Assembly (NCBI GenBank): GCA_016165875.1
Contig: JABBOT010000030.1
Span: 620,001 to 684,000 of the forward strand
DNA from: Acanthopleura granulata
Taxonomy: Eukaryota > Mollusca > Polyplacophora > Chitonida > Chitonidae
Length of the DNA stretch: 64,000 nucleotides
Direction: 5' to 3'
In this document: positions 53,737-64,000 of the stretch, piece by piece
How the letters are laid out: each line of letters starts with the position of its first letter
Position numbering within the stretch: position 1 is the first letter of the stretch
Program-made: the position numbers and the translations under genes
Notes under the pieces: model-generated
Databases searched by the model: none
What the model was told of the DNA's origin: nothing
What the model saw: only the letters and a program-made list of their open reading frames with translations

Positions 53737-54502
53737 TTTAAGTTGGTATTCATGAAGCCTTTGTATGACTAGTTGAAATAAAGCCCTTTACACTGCTGAC
53801 TGGAATTCAAGTATTGTAATATATGGTCAGTTGGAATTAAACCTTCACCCTGCTCACTAAAATTTAAGAATTTGAATATATGAACACATGGAATGGAACC
53901 TCCACTGGAACTACCGAACTGCAACAGCGAACACACACTGGGTGGGGATTCAATTCCAGCTTCGATAAATGAAGTGTCATTTCGGCTGCTGATCATGGTA
54001 AAGGTGGCATCGTAGAGTCTTACATGGTGATTGTTGTGGGTCATTGGTCTTCAGGGAGTATACATTTGAGGTCGTTCTGGATGTGGAAATCTGTGTGTCA
54101 CAAATTGGGGACAGTTGTTCAGTTATTTCACAAAGGTTTTGATTTGCGCACCTTTTCTTATGCCTATAAGATTGACAACCACCGTGACCAAATCCCGGAG
54201 TACAACCTTTTATTATAAACCAATAAAACAAACAGGCGTGTTGTAAATTTTAAAATATTTCAATACGGAATATTCAAAAATTAATTAATGCTTATGTCTC
54301 ATACAAGTTTTTATCATGGTACTATCTCACGTCTGTTGAAACTTTGTAGAAGTTAACACCCAGTGCACAGCACATACGATTTTCCATGTATATGCATATA
54401 TCATAACATTACATCAATGGCTAAGAAATGCACAACAGAATAAATTAAAGCAACAAAGACGGTGTAATACTTTCAAAGAGTCATCGAGCACGATCGCGTC
54501 TC

Positions 54503-54519
54503 TTCCGCTTTAGACGGAA
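54503..54519. promoter_or_regulatory. Conserved palindrome TTCCG-N7-CGGAA upstream of copy 4
   Basis: Identical 17-bp palindrome, 326 bp before the ATG. Confidence 0.4.
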
Positions 54520-54698
54520 ACAGCCGAGTCCACACGAAGCCAATTTGAAACGAATGCCTCGACCGGGGATAACCCGATTCTGTACAAACAAGCTCTGTGC
54601 ATTTCATGAATTCAACAACCATATTATCATAAGAAAAGTGACAACCTTTTTAAGTACTTCAAACATGCAGACAAATTTATGTAAATGATTTAGTACTG

Positions 54699-54708
54699 TA
54701 TATTTATC
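54699..54708 (+). promoter_or_regulatory. Candidate TATA box, copy 4
   Basis: TATATTTATC, 130 bp before the ATG. Confidence 0.4.
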
Positions 54709-54828
54709 ATTATAGAACAGCTTAGGCGAAGATCGCCCACCGGCATTTCGATTAAAGATACAAACACATAGATATCCTAACAGGATAGAAGCGTGAACGT
54801 TTCAGCGGAGTCTACAGGTTGGGGAGAC

Positions 54829-54877
54829 ATGTTGAATTGTGTGATTTTGCTGCCACTTGTTTGTCTTATATTTGCAG
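54829..54877 (+). CDS. Copy 4 signal peptide exon A
   Basis: Encodes MLNCVILLPLVCLIFA, donor G|GTGAGT. One silent difference from copy 2. Confidence 0.75.
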
Positions 54878-57800
54878 GTGAGTCATGTAATGCATATAGA
54901 AATCAATAATTTATCTATCGTTCAGCATGATTAATCCCTTCACTACATCGATCGATCAGGCAATATGTTTTTATTTATCTATAACATTCTAAAACAGCAG
55001 TGGTCTTAAACCGAGAACTCTCACAGCATTTGATCATTCCACCAGCAGTTCGGCGATAGGCTCCCTATTCAAAGAAACAAAAAACAGTTAGAGCATTTCT
55101 TTATTACTAGTTCTTGCCGCTTTAGCTTAGACCTTCGTTTAAAATTATGTCACGCAATTGACACCAAATTGAACCACTAATGCCCCAAAACATCCTTCTT
55201 GTACATTGTGTCTATAAAAAATGTCTATATGTTTATTTATGATATGTACTAAGTAACACAGCCTGTAATAAGTCTGTAAACAAAAAAATAGCCTTCAGGT
55301 AGGAAAACCCAAAGAGAAATACATCAGGTGACGATCATTTTACTAATTAAACTGGCAATCGCACGTGAGATTTGTTGTATCGACTCGTCGAATTAGATAT
55401 GTCGAATAAAAACAGAATGTTATATGTTATATGTTATACTACTTGTAGAATTCGACAAATAGCACTGTGTGAAGGTATTGAAAATAGCTTGTTCTAATCT
55501 CTATTTTCGTGACAGTTTGTACGTAAATCTTTAAGCCTTATTGTCGTGACAGTACTAATTTGCCATTTTAAAACCAGTCTGACGTCTAAACCACCTTCTA
55601 GTGTATCAGAGAAATCCAGTGTTAGGGCTATTATACAAATATACGAAGGCCCTGTGTAGAACTCAGTATCACAGCCGTTCATAAATATGGAAAAGTCCTT
55701 TGTACATACATAGCCCCTATATGTAGACGACATTCAAAAATGTTTCTTCGGAGATAATATTTAATTCATATATGACTTTCTGTTTAGATTTCAGAGGGGT
55801 CTCGTTTATGCCGTGCAAAAGAGCCAAAAACATTATTTGAAAAGAAATCACTGAAATGTTCTATTCAAATTTCCACATACGCACAACTAGAGAAATAGTG
55901 TAATATTTAACTAAACTGGCGAGGGCACTTTCTCTTTCCTTGTGATAAACACGTAGGCCTATTTATCTTATACAAATGTACAGATAAATGCAAAGCGAAT
56001 ACTGATTAATCTGATTTTCAGAGGATAACCTGCCAAGATGTTTTATCTTGCCCTATGTGAGCGTTAATTTTTTTTAAGCGATGTAACATAAATGTTGACA
56101 GAAAAGGGAGAAAGACATGTCTATGTAATTACAGGTTACCTATCGGTGAATGTTTGTGCCCGGTCGTGACTTTGACAGAAGACCTATATGCGTATATGAA
56201 AAAGTCCTACTGTAAGCACAAAACGCGACCGAGAAATGAACCAGGAAGAAGTCACGTAGTGCAAATGATACCCTATATCAATAGTTTACATTTTATTGGC
56301 TTCAAATGATAAATGAATGAAAGAATTCTCCAATAAAAATACGAAAATAAATTCAAAGTAATCACAAAGAAGAGTGACAAAGGAATTGAAGAATTCCCCA
56401 AACTAAATATGTCGTTATTTGATTGTCGAGACAATGTATTTTAAAATGACACACGATCTGGAAACTCATTATATCCATCCGCCTAAAACAATCATTGTGT
56501 CATCTCCTCATCATTGAAAACTGTTGACTGCTTCTTTTTGCATGAATCTAATTTTTATATTTTATATATTTTCTTATCTCTTTGGTTGTTTTTTGCCGGA
56601 TTTGGAAACTGATTATAGACCCGGATCGCACATTTTGGTTGGCGGCTGTTTTCCGAATCTCGGTTTCCACACTCAGGTTAATATAAATAGTATTAGTAAC
56701 TCTAACAGGGTGTCTTAAAACCATTGTCGAAATGGCGTCAAGCAGTCATATTTTCAACCTAAGCCGTGTCCAAATGGTGGAATTTGTAATATCAACCTGT
56801 TGAATTCGACTAGACAAATGAAAACACGACAGGCTTTATTTCGTTGCGATTTGGCAAATATCCAAGAGACGTACGAAATGGCGCTTACCCTATTCTCAAC
56901 CGGATAGTACTTGCCAAGCTAAAGCTCAGCCAAAAAGAGCTTACGGGGCCTCCTAGGTCCAGAGAATTTGCACGTCAGCGCGGCGTAATGGCCCAGGTAC
57001 AATTCACCAATGCGGTCGTTGTGAGTTTAAGTCCAGCTCAAACTGGCATCCTCTCCCTGTCGTATGTGGGAAGGTCTGCCCGCAACCTGCATATGGTGGT
57101 GGGTTTCTCCGGGCTCTGCCCGTTTTCCTCCCACAACGATACTGGCCGCCCTCGCGTGAGTGAAATATTCTTGAAAACGGCCCAAAACACCAATCAAATA
57201 AATAAGTTTAAAAAAACTTACCACCTTTAGATCATTTTGGCATCATCTAGAGGCCTGTGTCGTGCTGATTCCAAATGTGTTACGGTTCTAAGTGTCAACA
57301 AAACAACCTTTTTTGTATTTTATTCACTACAAAGTGTAAAGAAATCGTGATAACCATATTTAGAATCAGCAGAATATGTGTGGACTAAGCACCCTAGAGG
57401 CCTGGTTCCATTGCGTTGTTTACTTGTTTTATCTTGCATGTACATGTAATAAATGCGAGGACAACTTAGCATTTTCAGTAATTCCAGACCAGTGACCTCT
57501 AGTATTTTGCATTTAACATGAGCCCATTTTTTTACTTTATTTTGTTTAAACTGTGGTGCTATGGGGTGGGGGAACTTTTTTACCTCTTAAACACTTGCAT
57601 GAAAAGTTAGTATAAAACCCTAATGATGTAAATTGACAATAGGTCAGATTTCAGCGGAAATGTGTGACCATTGGCAACGTCGTCGCGACCCTGTTTTTAT
57701 TCCCTATGCAGTTTTCCTATATATTAATCACCACCATACCCCTGTGATATTGCCGACGTAGCGTTAATAAGTCATAATCATTCATTCTTTCATTCATTTA

Positions 57801-60800
57801 TATTAGGACATGCGCACTAAAGGTGGTCTGTCCTTTTAAGGAAGCTGTATCGTTTCCGATCCGCAGAGTGGTATTAATCATGCATCATCTTCGTTAAGTC
57901 TGCCGATCACATCCTTCCTTATTTGTGTTAGGAGGAATACTGGTGGAGTGTTCAACAAATACTCGGCTGGGAATGAGGTGCCTGCCTCACTGATGGTTGT
58001 CAGAAATCCATTGTGGACTACAATTTGTGAGATGTCAAGATAATATGAAACATATATACATAAAGCTGTTTCTCTGCGTACAGCTATAACGACAGAGCGA
58101 ATAATGTATCTTATAACCGTCATGATTTGAGGAACATCCACTGCTTAAAAACCAAAACATTTTACTCAACGCTTAACTGACAAGGACACGGACAGTATGA
58201 AGCAGTGTGATTATTGTTAGTAAACAGGGAACTCTGGTTACTATTGTCAGACTCTAAGTTAAGTCAAATATACAAATCTATAGTTGTTTTTGCTATATTT
58301 GTCAAAATAGTACTTGAGTTCTACATGAAACTTATTCACAGTAACAACTTGGTTTAGGTTTTCAAAAATAAGGCCGTGGCAATATGCAGAGGAGAATGCA
58401 CGAGAGGTCAGTTTTCAAACTTCTAAAACTGTTTTATCATGAAGTGAATGTAACCAGTTTAATGGATGATACACAAGCAGAACAATTAAACAAGAACATC
58501 CAAGTAAAATAAAGTGTTCTTCCACAAACACATAACAAGAAGAAAGGATCATTACACAAAAATAGCATGTCCATTGCCAAGATATAAATATTTCATCTAG
58601 AATAAAACGTCGACGTAATCTACACATTAGTATTTCAGCTAATGTAGGTGGTCCAAATTTCACACAGATGCAGATATGGATTCATATTTGCATTATTACT
58701 GTACAATTTTATCATGTTTCCTCGCTCAATTCCCGAAGAAATAATTTAGCACACTTACAGCTACAGTGCACGTTTCTATGTGTCTCAAGACGGTAATAAT
58801 AAATAGCATTTGTTTCGGTCAAAACCTGATTTCTTCTAAAACCGCATTAATTCACTCTTTTGGAATCACTATATATTATAAAATAACAATAAAGGATACA
58901 TTTGTCTTTTTCCAACCGTAATGTAAATTATTAAGGTAAATGAAATATATTTGTTGAACCGTTTTTTTGTGCCGTGCTCAAAAATATTTTACATACACGA
59001 TTTCGGTCAGGCGATTTAGTCTGGTGGAAACTCACGTCCATCCATAGGTTACTGACAGACCTGTGAAAACCAGCATGAGCTGCGGTGTACCGCACAGCTA
59101 CCGCATTGGTAAGAGGCTCCTGTGTCATTGTGCTGGGCTAGGCCCAAGGGACCCCGAAGATTATTAAAAGATTTGATGATAGATATAGCAGCCTTGTTTT
59201 CTTCAAAGAATAATCTGAGATATGTCTGTAGATATGTCAGTACTTTACAGACCTTCATCCGACCAAACTACCTCATTTTTCATAGTGCCATCTTCAGTGA
59301 TGACTAGGGGCCTCCGTGGCTCAGTCGCTTAGAGCGATAGATGACCTAAACCTCCCATCAATAAGGTCGCTTCAAGTTCAAGTCCAGCTCATGTTGGCTG
59401 TCGGTTCGGCCGTACGTGGTAAGGTCTGCCAGCAACCCGTGGATGGTCCCAGGTTTCCGGAGGGATCCGTCCCGTTTTTTCCCACCATAACGCTGCCCGC
59501 CGTCGTATAAGTGAAATATTCTTGAGTATGACGTAAAACGTCAATCAAATAGATAAATTTAATAAATCAATGATGACTGTGAGAGCTACCACAACATCAC
59601 TGGTTATGTCACCTTGCGACGTTGATTGTCACTGTCCTTTGGACGAGTCTTGTCGAATACAAAACCCTCATGGACGATTGTGAATCTCTAATGTATATTT
59701 AGGATAATTAACAGATGTCTAATGGTAGATATAGCAATCTTGTCTCATTTGTAGAAAGATCTCACATAATGTCTGTATTTACACCATGTTATGAAGATGA
59801 TGCTTTATGAGACACCCATGCAACCTATCTTCTTTATTTTTCACAGTGCCGTCTTCGGTGATGACTGTGACAACTACCGCAAACAGGACCCGAACCCTTG
59901 GTGTTTTACAACCTTGCAAAGTTGACAATGACTGCCCTGCACACGCGTCCTGTCGTGTACGTAATCCTGACGGACCACTCTGCATCTGTAACAAAGGATT
60001 CATGGCCTCTAAAGATCTTGCAGTCTGTGAAAAAGGTGACTTATCACTTAAAAGAAACGTTATAGGTTGATACCAGATTTAAAACTAGAGCCCAAAGGCT
60101 GTGACATGGACCTTTTGCTGTTCTCCTAATTTTATTCTCCTTGTAACTAGTGACCAGTTGTCTTCCAGTACTATTCGTTAGTTTTCTCCACGCACATATC
60201 CGTTTTTTTGTGCATAATGGGAGACCCTTCAAGAGTACTCTGTACCATTGTATGTAGATTACTTCTTCCCAAGCCCATGAAATTTTCCCTGAGAAAATTT
60301 TGCAACTAAGTTCGTATTATTCCTATTTGTTCGGTTAGTGTGAGAACCAACTAGGCCCAAAATATCTTCATTATTTGTACCACTGCTATACATGGCAATA
60401 GGTCAAGGCAACACATCATAATATTTGACACGCTTGTTATGAATTCTTGTCAAGCTTTTATTGGGGAAAATTTTCTGCCCGATGCTACCTGAAGGCTTTT
60501 CACCCTTCGAATATACCACCACTGCTTGTAAACGGAGAGGGCATCAGCTAAATGTATTTTGCCAACTGAAAAATGTCACCACTTAATTGAGGTTTGAGGA
60601 TTGTCAGCCGACTTGAGACCTTGCATAGAATCACTCAGCTAATTACACCAATATTATGAAAGTTTAATGTCAAGCACAAACTCGCGTAGAAAACAACTGA
60701 GCAACAAATGTTGTACAGTCTTATGAAATGGATAATCTCAGAAATTACCTTCATATCAAAGTAACTAAAATTAAACTAAAACGAAAATCCAGCAACCTGT

Positions 60801-63246
60801 GGGTGGTCGTAAGTTTCCGCCTAGTTCTGTCCGGTTTCCAGCCCATCTCAAGAAATATTCTTGAGTACAGTGTAAAACAAACACCAATCAAATAAATAAA
60901 TAACTGACCCGAAAATCATATTTTTCTCCAACACTCAACATTAAAAATCATATGAAGCTGGGCAACACATTTCTTGCAATTCAGAATTAAGGTTGTCCAC
61001 AAAGCTGCAAATGTTTCAGAATATTTGCTTAATAATATGCTCATTAAAATAATATGCTCATTGAAATTCTATAATAGCAAACAAATGCCTGCAGGCGTTC
61101 ATATCCACAAAAGCACCGTTAAAATTACTCTGAAACAGAGGGCAAAGAGACAGAAAGGCAAAAAAAAATGCATTTGAGCTTGGCTAGAAAACCACGAAAG
61201 CATAACCAGTGTGCTTTTTTGTAATATTTATGAAATAAAGTTAAATATGTTCTTATCCTATTATCCCTCTAATTCAGCCTATGAAGCTTATTGTTGATGA
61301 GATTGCTAAAAAATAAAAGTTTATATGTATCAGGGTGTTTATTAGTAACGAGGAGGTGGCGATCTTCGGTGGCTGTGAATGGCCAAACCGCCACGTATTA
61401 TAGCTGATTAGAAACTTTAAAAAAAAATAAGGCGTTGTTGATGTTTCGCTCTTGTAAAAGAGAAGGCTTGTACCTTTGAGTTTGTCAGGGCAAAAGGCTC
61501 ATTTTCACACACTTTTGCCTTTATGCTATATCTTGTGTTTAGCATGTAGCTGACAGTGCTTTATTTCATGTGGCAAATTTGATTAGTTAATCTTCTTGAC
61601 TTCCAATACGTGTATGTTTTCCAACCGTGAGCGACAATTTCTGTGCGACTTGTACATTGCCCAGAAACTTGCACTGGTTGTAAATGTGACAGGCAAGGCA
61701 CTTGTCGGATAAATATAACCTTAGACAATAGCCCAGGGAGCCAAGTTCAAATCCGTATAAAGCACGGACCTCATCGAAAACAGTTCTATCGACTACGAGT
61801 TCGGAGATTTGCTTCGATTTTTTTTTAGTACGGGTGGTGCACTCGGGGTGGCAATGAACGTCAGAATTATAAAACAACACACAGAGTCCATCTAGATGGA
61901 TTAACACTTCCTCTGTTCCGGTGTTTATTCCAGCCCAGTCCTTTATTCTTTGCCAGTAACCGAAGGTGTCAGATCAAATGACATACTCGCCGTCTGATAA
62001 TCAACTTTCATATTATTCTTTATTTTTCACCATTTTAATGACTACCCGAGCGCTCGGTTACCGCAAGGAAGCTTAAATATAATTAGGAACTGTTAGATAC
62101 ATCAGTAGGCTATCTTACATGATGTAAATCTTTTCTCTGCATACGCTACCACAGGCATTCAAGGTACCGACCGGTATGTGACATTTGCCGCCACCATCCT
62201 CAAAATAGTGTAAACGCATTCATAAAAGGATAATAAATGAAAGCACAACTCCATACATGATTAAAAGTTTTATTCAATGCTTAATCATTGCATATAAATC
62301 CCAACAAAACAATGACCAAAACATCACGAAAGGAAGGTAATATTTGACCACAACAAGCGATCTATTTCGTTACACGCAATGGCACCGAGTACTTCGGTGA
62401 ACGTACTTCCGGAAATATCTCCATATTTTTTCAAGCCTCTTTAATGGGCCTTTTGCAATTTTCATCAATAGACCCATAAAAAATGAATGTCAAAAACGTT
62501 AGACAACTTGGGATGTTAATTTACTGATCACCAAGCTCGCCGCGTTCCAGGTACACAAACGACAGTCACTTTTCTCATGAACTTCTTTAGTTAACAAACT
62601 CTCAGATACACCTCTTTCCCATTCGTTCATCTGCTCTGAATGACAAGTTGAAACGTTTTTCAGACGCCTATGTTATAGTGAATGCAATTAAATACAGTTC
62701 CCTTGCATTTCTGGCAGGTCATGTGGCACAGCAGAACTTTTATTAACTTCAGCCGTATAAGATTTTCGGCTCGAAAGTTCCCTATTTGAATGCTACTCGC
62801 AAAAATGAAATACAAAAGAGCACAAAAGAAAAAAAACCTACATGTAATTTAAATATAATTGTTTTCTGTTCTTCTTTGAAAAGTGTGAAATGTGGGTGTT
62901 TTCACTTCGTGTCATTAAGTTTTACTGACATGATATTTCATTGCAGCGGCTTTCTACAATCAGGCGTGTGTTACAATATGTGCTGGATTGTTCTTGTCAT
63001 GTGACCCGACAAGGCGGTGTGTGTGTTCTAGTGGATATGTAACAGCAACTGACGGCATGAACTGTGCTTCTAGGGGAAAGGGCCTGTTGGGCGAAGCATG
63101 CGGAGAAGGTTGTACTTTGAAGGGAGAGCAAGACTGTATGAACGGAGTTTGCCGGTGTAAGCCGAACTTAAGGCCTTTCACTTGTGATGAGATTCAGGCC
63201 TTTAATAACCCCCAACGACAATGTACAAACAAGACATACAGATTTG
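54829..63246 (+). CDS. Copy 4: EGF-type receptor, 5' part of gene (exons A, B, C)
   Basis: Exon join: 54829-54877 (A), 59847-60035 (B), 62947-63246 (C). 538 nt, that is 179 codons plus one base, consistent with phase 1. The gene continues past the window, where stalk, transmembrane and tail exons are expected. One intact B exon and one SINE-split relic B exon. Exon C carries an extra cysteine (13 rather than 12). Confidence 0.6.
56944..57210 (+). mobile_element. SINE family 1, plus strand
   Basis: 'gcctcctaggtccagagaat', 'gtgagtttaagtccagc', 'aacaccaatcaaataaataa'. Ortholog of 36623-36895. Confidence 0.75.
58934..59156 (-). mobile_element. SINE family 1 variant, minus strand
   Basis: Ortholog of 18004-18224 with the same 'ctaggcccaagggacccc' end. 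Confidence 0.75.
59286..59690 (+). pseudogene. Decayed EGF exon B split by a SINE (copy 4)
   Basis: 'gtgccatcttcagtgatgac' before the SINE, then 'gtgagagctaccacaac', 'ccttgcgacgttgattgtca', 'gacgagtcttgtcgaatac' and 'aaccctcatggacg' after it. Clearer than the copy 2 relic: the cysteine order can still be followed until a premature TGA. No downstream GFxxxxxxxC segment or donor remains. Confidence 0.65.
59306..59567 (+). mobile_element. SINE family 1, full length, plus strand, with 8-bp TSD
   Basis: Head 'gcctccgtggctcagtcgct', box B-like 'ttcaagttcaagtccagc', tail 'caatcaaatagataaat'. TGATGACT at 59298-59305 recurs at 59571-59578. Same insertion site as 18388-18662. Confidence 0.85.
59847..60035 (+). 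CDS. Copy 4 EGF/EB-like exon B
   Basis: Acceptor TTTTTCACAG, donor G|GTGACT, 189 nt, phase 1-1. CKVDNDCPAHASC, CICNKGFMA, VCEK; six cysteines. Confidence 0.75.
60036..62946. other. Copy 4 intron B-C
   Basis: SINE 3' half (60781-60903) and a block at about 61513-61930 that is absent from the copy 2 ortholog. Otherwise collinear with 19467-22023. Confidence 0.6.
60781..60903 (+). mobile_element. SINE family 1, 3' half only
   Basis: Ortholog of 20278-20412. Confidence 0.7.
62947..63246 (+). CDS. Copy 4 double EGF/EB-like exon C
   Basis: Acceptor TTTCATTGCAG, donor G|GTAAGG, 300 nt, phase 1-1. One Thr codon shorter than copies 2 and 3 (DPTRRC). A Ser-to-Cys change (TGT 63183-63185, FTCDEIQ) gives thirteen cysteines. 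Confidence 0.8.
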
Positions 63247-63402
63247 GTAAGGTTAAATTGAATAACATTACAGATGTGTCAGGAAATGGTGTTCTCTGAC
63301 CGCTACACATAGAAGCAAACTTAAAAACTCATAAAACAATAGTGCCTTATTCCTACTGGAATAACAATGCAGACTATGATTATCCATGATGATTTCTTTT
63401 GT

Positions 63403-63715
63403 TGACTTCCTCGGTGGGCTACTGTCTAGAGCGTCAGTCAATCCCGTGTCAGAAACGTTAAAAATGGTTCTTGTTGCTGTCTCTCTATGAGCTCAGAAAT
63501 TAGAGTTCACAACAACAAAACAGGACTGTTGCCCCTATATTGTGACTGGGTAGGGTGTCGTGTCTGTTGTTTCCGACATGTTTCATTGGCGCGAGCTCTT
63601 TGGCGGCATGGATTCGCCCTGCCACAACTAAGGACTCTAAGGACTCCTTTTCGTCGTCATATCACTGACGTTCGACACAAAGCCCCAAGCACACAAACAC
63701 ACATACATACATGTA
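63403..63715 (+). mobile_element. SINE family 2
   Basis: 'gacttcctcggtgggctact', 'aaaaatggttcttgttgctg', 'aagcacacaaacacac'. Ortholog of 22482 and 41396. Confidence 0.65.
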
Positions 63716-63867
63716 TTTGTTATATTATTGAAATAAGTCGTATTGTTATTCACAAAGACAGAGGTCACTGCTACGTTTTGAGCTCCAATGATTTACTTTC
63801 CTTCGTAGAGGGCCAGAGATCAATACAATGATTACCTGTGCACCATGTGTGCATAAAATATGACAAT

Positions 63868-64000
63868 ATTTATTTATTTGATTGGTGTTTTACGCCATAC
63901 GGAAGAGTATTTGGCTTATACGACAGCTGCCAGCATTATGGTGGAAGGAAACCGGGCAGAGCTCGGGGGAAACCATCAACCATCCGCAAGTTGTTGGAAG
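63868..64000 (-). mobile_element. SINE family 1, minus strand, cut by window end
   Basis: 'tatttatttatttgattggt', 'ccagcattatggtggaagg'. Ortholog of 22963 and 41890. Confidence 0.8.

Larger units (their letters stand above)
52290..54698. other. Intergenic spacer copy 3 to copy 4
   Basis: Inverted SINE halves (52378-52603), minus SINEs (52614-52768, 53481-53736), shared segment near 53212-53470, then the promoter block of copy 4. No exon seen. Confidence 0.6.
54878..59846. other. Copy 4 intron A-B
   Basis: No additional intact exon. SINEs at 56944-57210 (+), 58934-59156 (-) and 59306-59567 (+, in the relic B exon). A 37-bp repeat stub is at 55495-55555. The LINE site of copy 3 is unfilled here (57966). 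Confidence 0.6.
63247..64000. other. Copy 4 intron after exon C (cut by window end)
   Basis: SINE family 2 (63403-63715) and the start of a minus-strand SINE family 1 (63868-64000). Same order as in copies 2 and 3. Confidence 0.6.

Noticed and set aside
61587..61907. Minus-strand open frame of 106 codons in the copy 4-specific block
   Set aside because: No recognised family, no paralog in copies 2 or 3, and no supporting splice or promoter context. Left as a finding on the block only.

Overview
The window looks like nuclear DNA of a lophotrochozoan animal, most likely a mollusc. It is AT-rich and intron-rich, with GT-AG splice sites. It is packed with tRNA-headed SINEs of molluscan type and a jockey/I-type LINE. 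There are no long uninterrupted ORFs apart from the LINE, so the host coding sequence is almost entirely in short exons.

The host content is a head-to-tail tandem cluster of four paralogous + strand genes, called copies 1-4 here. Copy 1 (689-12776) lacks its 5' end. Copy 2 (15259-31304) and copy 3 (33856-52289) look complete. Copy 4 (54829-63246) runs off the right edge. None is an annotated family I can name. Joining exons by splice-site logic gives small type I membrane receptors: a signal peptide exon (A), one or two six-cysteine EGF/EB-like exons (B), one exon with two more six-cysteine modules (C), a Thr/Ser/Pro-rich stalk built from short exons (D, E, F), a transmembrane exon (G) and a cytoplasmic exon (H). 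The H tail starts RRRRS and carries a paired tyrosine motif, YSRI-x10-YMTL in copies 2 and 3 and YSQV-x10-YMAL in copy 1. That resembles an ITAM and is followed by a YVN motif. Every internal extracellular exon is phase 1-1, so any can be added or skipped without a frameshift. Predicted lengths are 444 aa (copy 2) and 402 aa (copy 3). Function as an EGF-type phagocytic or immune receptor (compare Draper, MEGF10, PEAR1) is an inference from architecture only.

Layout: 1-840, copy 1 stalk exon D1; 839-5797, a broken minus-strand LINE with a 12-bp target-site duplication; 5798-12776, the rest of copy 1; 12777-15258, intergenic DNA with SINEs and a conserved promoter; 15259-31304, copy 2; 31305-33855, intergenic; 33856-52289, copy 3, including a second, 5'-truncated LINE at 37674-38355; 52290-54828, intergenic; 54829-64000, start of copy 4. 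Introns and spacers are largely paralogous between copies and contain at least three SINE-like families, LINE 3' remnants, micro- and minisatellites and G-rich tracts.

The cluster is a mosaic. The signal-peptide exon of copy 2 differs from copy 4 at 1 of 49 bases and from copy 3 at 7. The last three exons of copy 2 differ from those of copy 3 at 1 of 407 bases. This points to recent gene conversion or unequal exchange. Stalk and EGF exon number also varies between copies. No rRNA, true tRNA gene or CRISPR array was seen.
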